NCBI RefSeq assembly: GCF_014197445.1
Contig: NZ_JACIFO010000008.1
Span: forward strand, 1-35,175
Direction of reading: 5' to 3'
DNA length: 35,175 bases
Origin: Mesonia hippocampi
GTDB lineage: Bacteria; Bacteroidota; Bacteroidia; Flavobacteriales; Flavobacteriaceae
A program made the position numbers and the translations under genes. Shown in pieces: positions 1-5,438 of the stretch; the first letter of the stretch is position 1, and every line of letters starts with the position of its first letter. The notes beneath the pieces are model-generated. The model saw only the letters and a program-made list of their open reading frames with translations. It made no database searches and was not told the DNA's origin.

Positions 1-266
1 TAAGACCTGCCAAAAACAACTTCACCTACAGAAGATGTTATTACATAAGGAAATACATCATTTAAGATTTCTTCTAAACGATTAAAATCAATACTACCAT
101 ATTCTACATCTGTAAATAAATCAATATCAATAGATTCTCTATGCCCCTGTTGTAAACTTAATGACGTACCACCAACTAATCTAAAATTATTAAATTCTTC
201 AATGGTCATTAGTGTATTTAAAGATTCCCAAAGGAAATCGGAAACGGTATTAAGATGTAAAGGCAT
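1..266 (-). CDS. AbiEii/AbiGii-like nucleotidyltransferase toxin, N-terminal part (cut by window edge)
   Basis: The minus-strand frame opens with ATG at 266 and stays open for 88 codons to the window edge, so the C-terminus is missing. The protein begins MPLHLNTVSDFLWESL and carries LVGGTSLSLQQGHRESIDID near residues 30-49. A GG-T-S motif followed by a D-x-D pair (Asp47, Asp49) is the nucleotidyltransferase signature of the AbiEii/AbiGii toxin family, whose members modify tRNA or other targets and cause growth arrest. It starts 7 bp after the stop of the XRE antitoxin gene, the usual antitoxin-first order, so the two are probably co-transcribed. Family assignment is firm from the motif. Toxicity and target are inferred. 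Confidence 0.8.
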   Translation of the reverse strand, partial: MPLHLNTVSDFLWESLNTLMTIEEFNNFRLVGGTSLSLQQGHRESIDIDLFTDVEYGSIDFNRLEEILNDVFPYVITSSVGEVVFGRS

Positions 267-273
267 TTAAAAC

Positions 274-783
274 TTAAATAAGTTGAAAGTCTTCTGCATT
301 TTTTTGAAATGTAGATAAACGAGATTGTTTAATTGATTTTGCTATTGTTGAAACTGTTTTTTTACCGTAGAATTTTATGATTTCGTTGATTTCTTTATCA
401 TTACCACGTTCTAAAACTCTTTTGATAATGGCACGTTTGTTTTTGTTCCAATCTATTTTATCAAATGATGTATCCCAAAACAGTACTTTTCTAATATTGT
501 TTAGATTTGGTGTTCTTTTACTATTTTCAGTTAATTTACTTTTCACTTCATACCCTGCTTGTAGCATCATAAAATAATCTTTTTCTGTATGAAAGTAATC
601 TGCTAATTTAATTGATAGCTCTGGGTTGATACCTCTCTTTTGATTTATAATAGCACTAATGGTTTGTTTATGCTCACCTATAGATGCAGCTAATTGAGAG
701 CTTTTAATATTATTACGCTTTATTTCACGTTGTAATATTAGCCCTGGATGTATGCCTTTTATTTTAGCTATTTTAGGTAACAT
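274..783 (-). CDS. XRE/HigA-like antitoxin with DUF6922-like C-terminal domain
   Basis: A 169-residue protein starting MLPKIAKIKG at ATG 783. The frame is open further upstream, but that extension (MYKSIFSG...) runs through the promoter and operator palindrome and is rejected. Residues ~10-70 form an XRE/HigA-type helix-turn-helix (LAASIGEHKQTISAII, then a conserved INPELSIKLADYF stretch). Residues ~98-145 (KVLFWDTSFDKIDW ... IIKRVLERGND ... FYGKK) resemble the DUF6922 domain often paired with AbiEii nucleotidyltransferases in Bacteroidota. Together with the gene 7 bp downstream it makes a toxin-antitoxin operon. A near-perfect palindrome overlapping the promoter suggests autorepression. The DUF6922 label is from memory of the family pattern. 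Confidence 0.82.
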   Translation of the reverse strand: MLPKIAKIKGIHPGLILQREIKRNNIKSSQLAASIGEHKQTISAIINQKRGINPELSIKLADYFHTEKDYFMMLQAGYEVKSKLTENSKRTPNLNNIRKVLFWDTSFDKIDWNKNKRAIIKRVLERGNDKEINEIIKFYGKKTVSTIAKSIKQSRLSTFQKNAEDFQLI

Positions 784-801
784 AAGTTTTTTAGTATTAT
801 A

Positions 802-833
802 CAAATGTATGTATAAATAAAATAGTAAACAAA
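802..833 (-). promoter_or_regulatory. Promoter of the XRE-AbiEii operon
   Basis: On the minus strand there is a -33 TTTG (plus-strand CAAA 830-833), a 20-bp spacer and a -7 box TACATTTG (plus 802-809), matching the flavobacterial consensus TTG-N17-23-TAnnTTTG. The antitoxin ATG lies 18 bp downstream of the -7 box. Confidence 0.7.
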
Positions 834-846
834 ATTGTTTACTATT
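821..846. promoter_or_regulatory. Palindromic operator, 12-bp arms, over the antitoxin promoter
   Basis: AATAGTAAACAA (821-832), two bases, then TTGTTTACTATT (835-846): a perfect inverted repeat with a 2-bp centre. It overlaps the -33 element of the promoter, where a dimeric XRE repressor would block RNA polymerase. Autoregulation is inferred from position and family. Confidence 0.75.
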
Positions 847-892
847 TATTAACAGATAAACACATACAATGCCAGAAAAAATGGATTTATAC

Positions 893-1003
893 ATTTTTTT
901 AAAGCACTCAAATATTAACTATTCACTCAAGAATAAAAAATAAAGCCGCTTAAAAACGGCTTATATAAAATCAATTTAGGCAAAGTTATAGGCTTGTGCA
1001 ACG
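893..1003 (+). repeat. Solo copy of the right end of the IS1182-like element
   Basis: About 105 bp (CACTCAAATATTAAC ... TTGTGCAACG) is nearly identical to 2093-2200, the right end of the IS remnant that follows the transposase stop. It includes the AAGCCG...CGGCTT hairpin at 942-962 and ends at the same base as the other copy. No transposase coding sequence accompanies it. Beyond the end point both copies continue into a related TACC..TGTTG motif before the next gene's stop codon. Confidence 0.8.
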
Positions 1004-1030
1004 GTTACCGGTGTTGGCAACAGTATTTAT

Positions 1031-1288
1031 TCAATCATAATGAAATCTGCATTTCGCAATTAAAATCTCTCCCTCATTGTATTTATAAACCAACCTATGT
1101 TCACTATCGATTCGTCTGGACCAAAACCCTGCGTATTTATGTTTTAAAGGTTCTGGTTTCCCAATTCCGTCAAAAGGGTTGCGAGCTATGTCCTTTAAAA
1201 GTTCATTTATTTTTTTCAATTTCTTTTTGTCCGTTTTTTGCCAGTACAGGTAATCTTCCCAAGACTCATCCACAAATACATATTTCAT
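1031..1288 (-). CDS. yoeB: Txe/YoeB family mRNA interferase toxin
   Basis: An 85-residue protein that follows the YoeB pattern along its whole length: WEDYLYWQKTDKKKLKKIN at the N-terminus, NPFDGIGKPEPLKH in the middle, FWSRRIDSEHRLVYKY, and a terminal CRFHYD. The conserved Glu, Arg and the penultimate His-Tyr pair belong to the RelE-fold ribonuclease centre, which cleaves mRNA at the ribosomal A site. It begins 2 bp after the antitoxin stop, so the two genes are translationally linked. The pair sits inside the inverted repeats 1013-1026 and 1606-1619. Identification is secure. Confidence 0.95.
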   Translation of the reverse strand: MKYVFVDESWEDYLYWQKTDKKKLKKINELLKDIARNPFDGIGKPEPLKHKYAGFWSRRIDSEHRLVYKYNEGEILIAKCRFHYD

Positions 1289-1290
1289 AG

Positions 1291-1545
1291 TCAGTCTTCG
1301 ATTAGGTCTTTAGCAAATGATTCTCCCTTTTTAAGCTTTTCGATGGCGGAATCCAATCTCATTTCATTTTTTCGTGAGGAAAGTTCGTGGTTTGTTGCCA
1401 TTAACGAGTTATATTCCTGTAATGACATAACCACTATTCCTGAATCTTTGCCACGATTGATAATCAAGGTTTCAAAGTTCTTTACTACTCTGTCCAAGTA
1501 AGTTTTAATATCCTTTCTAAAATCAGATACAGTTGTGATTTGCAT
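1291..1545 (-). CDS. yefM: YefM/Phd family antitoxin
   Basis: An 84-residue protein beginning MQITTVSDFRKDIKTYLDRVV, the Phd/YefM N-terminal DNA-binding fold, followed by TLIINRGKDSGIVVMSLQEYNSLMAT, the core strand and helix of the family. The charged C-terminus (SAIEKLKKGESFAKDLIED) is the flexible tail that neutralises YoeB. It precedes yoeB by 2 bp. The upstream region has a consensus promoter and two TGTACA-type half-palindromes 12 bp apart, fitting the known autoregulation by YefM and YefM-YoeB. Start ATG 1545 is supported by the promoter spacing. Confidence 0.93.
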   Translation of the reverse strand: MQITTVSDFRKDIKTYLDRVVKNFETLIINRGKDSGIVVMSLQEYNSLMATNHELSSRKNEMRLDSAIEKLKKGESFAKDLIED

Positions 1546-1563
1546 AATTATGTGTTTTTTTTA

Positions 1564-1581
1564 AGTACAAATATATGTACA
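1564..1581. promoter_or_regulatory. YefM operator: two (A/T)GTACA hexamers 12 bp apart
   Basis: AGTACA at 1564-1569 and TGTACA at 1576-1581, with a centre-to-centre distance of 12 bp. In E. coli YefM-YoeB recognises adjacent long and short repeats with a TGTACA core at this spacing (recalled from the literature). Both hexamers flank or overlap the -7 box, so binding would block initiation. Confidence 0.75.
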
Positions 1582-1598
1582 AATTTTGATTTATGCAA
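1568..1598 (-). promoter_or_regulatory. Promoter of yefM-yoeB
   Basis: On the minus strand, -33 TTG (plus CAA 1596-1598), a 20-bp spacer and -7 TATATTTG (plus CAAATATA 1568-1575). This matches the flavobacterial consensus with the same spacing as the XRE promoter, and it overlaps the YefM operator. Confidence 0.7.
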
Positions 1599-1615
1599 TT
1601 TTTTCATATTGTTAC

Positions 1616-1738
1616 CAACGGCTTAGGCTATGATTTCGTTTTTGAAAATCAGTAATGATTTTCGGAAATGAAACAAAGCCGACCTATTGAAAGGATAGTT
1701 TAGGTTTTGCATGGAGCAAAAATGAATTATAGCCGTTG
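1616..1738. repeat. Hairpin A, attC-like spacer upstream of the yefM-yoeB unit
   Basis: CAACGGCT (1616-1623) pairs with AGCCGTTG (1731-1738). Inside, GGCTATGA (1626-1633) faces the AATTATAGCC arm (1725-1734), and GAAAATCA/TGATTTTC (1644-1651/1656-1663) forms an internal stem. Size and architecture match hairpin B, though the primary sequence differs. No coding potential is seen here. Confidence 0.6.
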
Positions 1739-1743
1739 TGCCT

Positions 1744-2200
1744 GTTGCACAATGTATAGGTAAAAGTCATGAGAAACGAATAAATATTACCGCCTATCGA
1801 AACGAATATGAACGCAACATAGCCCGAGTAAACAGTCCACAGGGACGGTATATGAAAGCCAAACGGCAAAGCACGGTAGAGCCCGTATTTGGAACATTAA
1901 CACAGTTTATGGGACTGAGAAAAGTAAATACCTTAGGATTAAAACAGGCAAACAAATGTATGCAGCTTTCTGCCATTGCTTACAACCTTAAAAAATATTT
2001 GAAATTTATAGAAAAACGAACAAAAAGTGAGGCGAGATGCCTTGCTTTATTGTTTCTTGTAAAAAACCGTTTACAGAAGTCTATATCTTCACTTTTAAGA
2101 CACTCAACTATTAACTATTCGCTCAACTAGTAAAAAAATAAAGCCGCTTAAAACGGCTTATACAAAATCAATTTAGGCAAAGTTATAGGCTTGTGCAACG
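1744..2200 (+). mobile_element. IS1182-like remnant with both ends, internally deleted
   Basis: The left end GTTGCACAA (1744-1752) is the perfect inverse of the right end TTGTGCAAC (2191-2199), and TATA follows both a few bases inside. Between them lies only the C-terminal part of a transposase. At 457 bp it is far shorter than a complete IS1182-type element (about 1.5-2 kb), so most of the transposase has been deleted while both termini remain, a MITE-like state. It is inserted between the SIR2 gene and hairpin A. Confidence 0.7.
1753..2130 (+). pseudogene. Transposase fragment, IS1182-like DDE C-terminus
   Basis: An open frame encodes ITAYRNEYERNIARV, then KRQSTVEPVFGTLTQF, GLRKVNTLGLKQANKCM and SAIAYNLKKYLKF. 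This is the C-terminal catalytic part of an IS1182-like DDE transposase. The Glu in VEPVFGTL would be the last acidic residue, and the two Asp-bearing segments are missing. An in-frame stop at 1723-1725 and the IS left end just upstream show that no N-terminal part exists here, so it cannot be active. The IS family is assigned from the motif pattern and is probable rather than certain. Confidence 0.75.
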
Positions 2201-2209
2201 ACTACCATT

Positions 2210-2219
2210 GTTGTGCCTC
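2210..2219. repeat. Left inverted repeat of the SIR2 unit
   Basis: GTTGTGCCTC, immediately before the SIR2 stop codon. It is the exact inverse complement of GAGGCACAAC at 3735-3744, just upstream of the SIR2 start. The pair is specific to this gene and differs from those around the neighbouring units. Confidence 0.75.
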
Positions 2220-2220
2220 G

Positions 2221-3720
2221 TTATTTTTTTATTTCTCTTAACAATTTCGGAATTTCGTCATAAGTTGTATACCAAATAATTGAAACACCAAGTTCTCTCA
2301 TAATCTCCTCGTTCAAATTATGATGTCTATCTAAAAATTTCTTCGCTCCATCTATATTATCTATAACAGTTCCTTCTTTTGATTCTATGAAACTATCAAT
2401 AGTCAACCTTTTCATAAAAGCGAAATGTCTTGTTTTATCACTATTTCTTGAAGCAATATCCAAGAGTCTTCTCAAATTAGGGTCTGTCATTGATAAACCT
2501 ACCATTAAGCAATGATTTTCTCTTAAGTTTGAGAGTTGCACAAGATTAGACCAATGATAAGAGTCAGAATAAATTAAGTGATAACCTTCTTCTGAAAATA
2601 CTAATGTACTTTTTTCTAATCCTTCATAAGCATCGGTGTTTTCGGGTAAAAATCCGTGAACGTGATAAACAGGAAGTTCATCAGGGTCTATGAAGTCATT
2701 GTCTGTATAGATGCTATGATGTTGAATAGATTGTGATTCGAGTTGTCTTTCTATTAAGTCATCGAAATTGTATGTTATAACAGATTTTACTTTTGCACCT
2801 GTTCTTAATGGCATACACATTTCAACAATAGCTTTTATCAATTCTGAATCAATAGCTTTTCCTGTATCACGTAACTTATATAGATTTTCAGTAATTGCTT
2901 TGGTGAACTGTTCAGACTCTGTGTTCCTACTGTCCAATCCTTTTCTTAAATACCGGGCAGCCATTAATGCAGAAGGTTCATCAATTTGATTTAACCTATT
3001 AACAATTTGTTCGATATCGGTATCTAATATTTTTGATTCATTATCAAACTCGTTCGTTAGATATGTTACGAATAAAGAATTTAAAAGTGTATTCCAATCT
3101 GGCATTCCTGCGCTACTTGAAACACCTGCACCAAGGAAAAATGAAAACTGCCCTTTTTTATATAGTCTATTTAATAATTCAATTTTTTCTTGTCTTTCTT
3201 TTTCCCAATCTTTTGATGATTGAACTACAGCAGATTCAATTCTTAATGAGAAAAGGTTATTGGCAATTGCATTTGCCTCCTTTCGATTTTTTGCTACTAT
3301 ACTATTAACTTCCTCTGGTCCCCAAACTTTAATTTTGAAAGGTAATTTTTCATCTTCAAGTCGATGAAGAATATAGTTCCTATATTTATTTGATATAGGA
3401 TTAGGTGATATTATAAGTAGATTATTAAATGGTTCAGGTTCTATAACTTTAGCTTGAATATGGATAGCTTGGTCTATTAGACGTCTGATTGGAAACCTTT
3501 CGAGATTAAATTTAATCTCTATTTGAGTAGCTCCTTCAATTTCTTCAATACCTTCAGGTGCGTAAGCATCGAAACCAATTCTCCGAGGTTGAGATATAAA
3601 TGGTTTTCCTACTTTTTCAAGATGAATTTTAAGTAAATTAAGAATAAAGGTTTCGAACATATAGTAGCCTCTATGTCCATCTTGAATGTTTATTTTTTTT
3701 AATAAATCGTCTATTAGCAT
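2221..3720 (-). CDS. PD-(D/E)xK-like nuclease domain fused to SIR2 domain; candidate anti-phage effector
   Basis: A 499-residue protein. Residues ~15-155 look like an Mrr-type restriction-endonuclease fold: Glu23, Asp51 in GFDAYAPEG, and Glu68-x-Lys70 in QIEIKF give a D...ExK pattern. Residues ~190-499 are SIR2: FFLGAGVSSSAGMPDW (Gly197-Ala-Gly199), TYNFDD with Asn318, YHVHGF with His355, and MVGLSMTDPNLRRLL (406-420). SIR2 proteins in defence systems typically destroy NAD+ when phage infection is sensed. Here the N-terminal domain could be the sensor or a second effector. No partner gene is adjacent and no clear promoter lies between it and hairpin B, so it may depend on readthrough from upstream. 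The domain calls are strong for SIR2 and moderate for the nuclease fold. Confidence 0.85.
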   Translation of the reverse strand: MLIDDLLKKINIQDGHRGYYMFETFILNLLKIHLEKVGKPFISQPRRIGFDAYAPEGIEEIEGATQIEIKFNLERFPIRRLIDQAIHIQAKVIEPEPFNNLLIISPNPISNKYRNYILHRLEDEKLPFKIKVWGPEEVNSIVAKNRKEANAIANNLFSLRIESAVVQSSKDWEKERQEKIELLNRLYKKGQFSFFLGAGVSSSAGMPDWNTLLNSLFVTYLTNEFDNESKILDTDIEQIVNRLNQIDEPSALMAARYLRKGLDSRNTESEQFTKAITENLYKLRDTGKAIDSELIKAIVEMCMPLRTGAKVKSVITYNFDDLIERQLESQSIQHHSIYTDNDFIDPDELPVYHVHGFLPENTDAYEGLEKSTLVFSEEGYHLIYSDSYHWSNLVQLSNLRENHCLMVGLSMTDPNLRRLLDIASRNSDKTRHFAFMKRLTIDSFIESKEGTVIDNIDGAKKFLDRHHNLNEEIMRELGVSIIWYTTYDEIPKLLREIKK

Positions 3721-3734
3721 TTTTCAGTTTTAAT

Positions 3735-3878
3735 GAGGCACAACGGTCTCGTATAACCGTCAGTTACGGGTTAAAGTACGCAAATTTTTCGGTTTAGCAC
3801 AGACGTTAGCAATTCCGAGTGGATTCGGACGTAGTCGAATCCGCCGTTATTGCGGTTATACATTGTTGTAGCACGTAC
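3735..3878. repeat. Hairpin B, attC-like boundary between the propeller and SIR2 units
   Basis: GTATAACCG (3751-3759) is the exact inverse of CGGTTATAC (3853-3861). Pairing continues inward imperfectly (CAGTTACGG against CCGTTATTG), and GGATTCG/CGAATCC (3821-3827/3836-3842) forms an inner stem. Outside the core the arms do not match each other: GAGGCACAAC (3735-3744) matches the far end of the SIR2 unit, and GTTGTAGCACGTAC (3865-3878) matches the far end of the propeller unit. The segment is non-coding. Confidence 0.7.
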
Positions 3879-4817
3879 TTATTTTTCTATTTCGATTAAT
3901 CCAAAATTTGTTGTCACCCAAATTTTGTCTTGTCCAATTGCAATATCGAACGTGGTGTTTTTAAACATTCCTTCCCTAATAAAAACTGATTCAACATTTT
4001 CATTTTTCATTTTGATAAGTCCGTTGTTGGTCGCCATCCAAATTATTCCTTCACTATCAATTTCGATGTCCTTTACCATATGGTCAGGAATTGATGAATT
4101 TGATTTATTGAAGTGAGTCCATTTATCATTATCCAATATGGAAAAACCACCATCACCATGACCTCCTCCGTACCCAATGAATATTTTATTATCAATATAT
4201 TTTAATGCCTTGACAGTCGACAACCTTAATTCTGAATTTTCTTCTGTGATTTTTCTCCATTGATTATTTTCTCTAACTAAAACACCATTTTCGTAGGCAA
4301 TTGCAATATTTCCTTTACCATCAATATCAATTGATGTTACGTTTATATTTTTAAAAGGAAGTTTAATCTCCTGCCAATTTTTACCATCAAATCTTAAGAG
4401 TTGATTATAACCACCAACGTAAATATTGCCAAAATTGTCTTCAGCAATTGAAGATGCTGAAATTCCGTTTTCTTCACCATTAATTTCTTTCCAATTAAGT
4501 CCATCGTAAAATAGCAATTGACTGTAAGGTCTGGTAAAATTAAGCCAAACACAACCTTTCGAATCAGTAAATAACAAATTAATTGATGTTCCTATTGTTG
4601 AATGACTTTGTCCGTAATTTTCAAATTTTCCTCCATCGTATTTCACTAATCCAAAACCCGAAGTTCCAAACCAAACATTTCCATTAAAGTCCACTGTGAC
4701 TTTACTCAATTGGTCATCAATCATAGAAGTGTTCTTGGAATCATAAAGTACCGCATTTTGAGCTTGAATATTTATGAAAAAAAGACTAAAAAATAGTGTT
4801 ATTGCGTAAATTTTCAT
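3879..4817 (-). CDS. Secreted seven-repeat propeller protein (Reg_prop-like)
   Basis: A 312-residue protein starting MKIYAITLFFSLFF at ATG 4817, a signal peptide with likely cleavage after NIQAQ. The longer frame to 4856 runs through the flanking inverted repeat and is rejected. Seven repeats of the two-component-regulator propeller type can be counted (GNVWFGTSGFGLVKYD, GCVWLNF..LLFYDG, GNIYVGGYNQLLRFDG, GNIAIAYENGVLV, NKIFIGYGG..GFSIL, GIIWMATNNGLIKM, DKIWVTTNFGLIEI), enough for one complete seven-bladed propeller. Such domains usually form the periplasmic sensor of hybrid histidine kinases. Here no membrane segment, kinase or DNA-binding domain follows, so it is a stand-alone secreted propeller. 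Ligand and role are unknown. Confidence 0.8.
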   Translation of the reverse strand: MKIYAITLFFSLFFINIQAQNAVLYDSKNTSMIDDQLSKVTVDFNGNVWFGTSGFGLVKYDGGKFENYGQSHSTIGTSINLLFTDSKGCVWLNFTRPYSQLLFYDGLNWKEINGEENGISASSIAEDNFGNIYVGGYNQLLRFDGKNWQEIKLPFKNINVTSIDIDGKGNIAIAYENGVLVRENNQWRKITEENSELRLSTVKALKYIDNKIFIGYGGGHGDGGFSILDNDKWTHFNKSNSSIPDHMVKDIEIDSEGIIWMATNNGLIKMKNENVESVFIREGMFKNTTFDIAIGQDKIWVTTNFGLIEIEK

Positions 4818-4826
4818 TTTTTGTTC

Positions 4827-4848
4827 GTATGTGCTACAACTTGTATAT
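4827..4848. repeat. Right inverted repeat of the propeller unit
   Basis: GTATGTGCTACAAC followed by TTGTATAT. Its inverse complement matches GTTGTAGCACGTAC (3865-3878) with one mismatch in 14, and TATAC continues on the outer side after a 1-base shift. The pair encloses the propeller gene. Confidence 0.75.
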
Positions 4849-4853
4849 ATCCT

Positions 4854-4885
4854 CAAAGATATATAACTTTTTATGTTAAAACAAA
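4854..4885 (-). promoter_or_regulatory. Promoter at the upstream edge of the cassette-like array
   Basis: On the minus strand, -33 TTTG (plus CAAA 4882-4885), a 20-bp spacer and -7 TATCTTTG (plus CAAAGATA 4854-4861), the full flavobacterial consensus. The inferred transcription start falls where the propeller unit's inverted repeat begins, so the promoter lies outside that unit and could serve the genes downstream as well. Confidence 0.65.
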
Positions 4886-5391
4886 AGAAGTTCTAAATCC
4901 TAAAAGAGTTTAGTAAAAAAACTAAAGATATAGGTTATTTTTTCAATAAAAACCATAAAAAAAGCAGGTCAAAAACACTTCAGATAGAGAGCTCTATTTT
5001 TTCGCTTTTTTATAGCTTATAAATATGTCATTTTCACATCATATTTAAACCACAGCTAAACTAAAATTAGCCCATTTTTTAGTGGACAATTCGTGGTCTC
5101 ACCCTAGACTAGGTATGGACTAGGTGTGGACTAGGTATGGCTTTGATAGGGGAAAAACGTGAGTAAAACTAAAGGCTGATTTTTCGTAAAATAATGGTAT
5201 AAATAACCTGTATATTTTATTGGCATTATAGACTTGTTTCTCTATCATCAAAAATTATTATTTTATACATTAATCTACGTAAATTTTCAAAAATAGTTTC
5301 TCTCTCCCACTCCCCTTAAAAAGAAAAAACTATTGCTAATTGAGTAGACGACTTCGCTCCTAAATTTTTAATTGTATTTACTACTTTCCAT
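4886..5391. other. Intergenic stretch without a recognisable gene
   Basis: About 500 bp of AT-rich sequence between the accessory array and mscL. No frame with coding character is seen on either strand. It contains an 11-bp periodic repeat (listed separately) and otherwise nothing recognisable. No integrase gene or attI-like site is evident. Confidence 0.6.
5106..5149. repeat. 11-bp tandem repeat, about four units
   Basis: AGACTAGGTAT, GGACTAGGTGT, GGACTAGGTAT and a degenerate GGCTTTGATAG in direct succession. The first three differ at only one or two positions. The 11-bp period places copies on nearly the same face of the helix. Function unknown. Confidence 0.8.
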
Positions 5392-5430
5392 AAAAAAATC
5401 CGCTGAAAATAATTTCAACAGATTTTTTTA
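5392..5430 (-). terminator. Rho-independent terminator of the parE-parC-mscL operon
   Basis: AAAAAAATCCGCTGAAA, a 4-base loop, then TTTCAACAGATTTTTTT: a stem with A/T tracts on both sides, 9 bp after the mscL stop. It could act on both strands. Confidence 0.75.
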
Positions 5431-5438
5431 AGATATAT

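Noticed and set aside
784-894. N-terminal extension of the XRE antitoxin frame (MYKSIFSG...)
   Set aside because: It runs through the consensus promoter and operator palindrome. The internal ATG at 783 fits the protein family and promoter spacing.
994-1501. Plus-strand frames of 98 and 87 codons opposite yoeB and yefM
   Set aside because: They are antisense to well-recognised genes, have no family resemblance, and show composition typical of reverse-complement shadows.
1717-1760. Target-site duplication around the IS remnant (GGCACAAC-like strings on both sides)
   Set aside because: The matching strings are part of the cassette-end motifs and are not directly adjacent to both IS ends, so no duplication can be claimed.
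2221-3720. Sirtuin-type protein deacetylase
   Set aside because: There is no zinc-binding cysteine quartet, and the fusion and context fit the defence SIR2 class.
3751-3861. Canonical attC site at hairpin B
   Set aside because: GTATAAC/GTTATAC differs from the strict RYYYAAC/GTTRRRY consensus at one position, so I call it attC-like only.
4818-4856. Extension of the propeller protein to an upstream ATG
   Set aside because: It would put 13 residues before a clean signal peptide and lie inside the flanking inverted repeat.
5106-5149. Possible CRISPR array in the period-11 repeats (also 33900-33943)
   Set aside because: Repeats are 11 bp with no spacers, and there are no cas genes in the window.
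5106-5149. TRAP-like RNA-binding site from repeated TAG triplets
   Set aside because: Spacing is 11 nt instead of the 4-6 nt period of TRAP sites, and there is no adjacent tryptophan gene.
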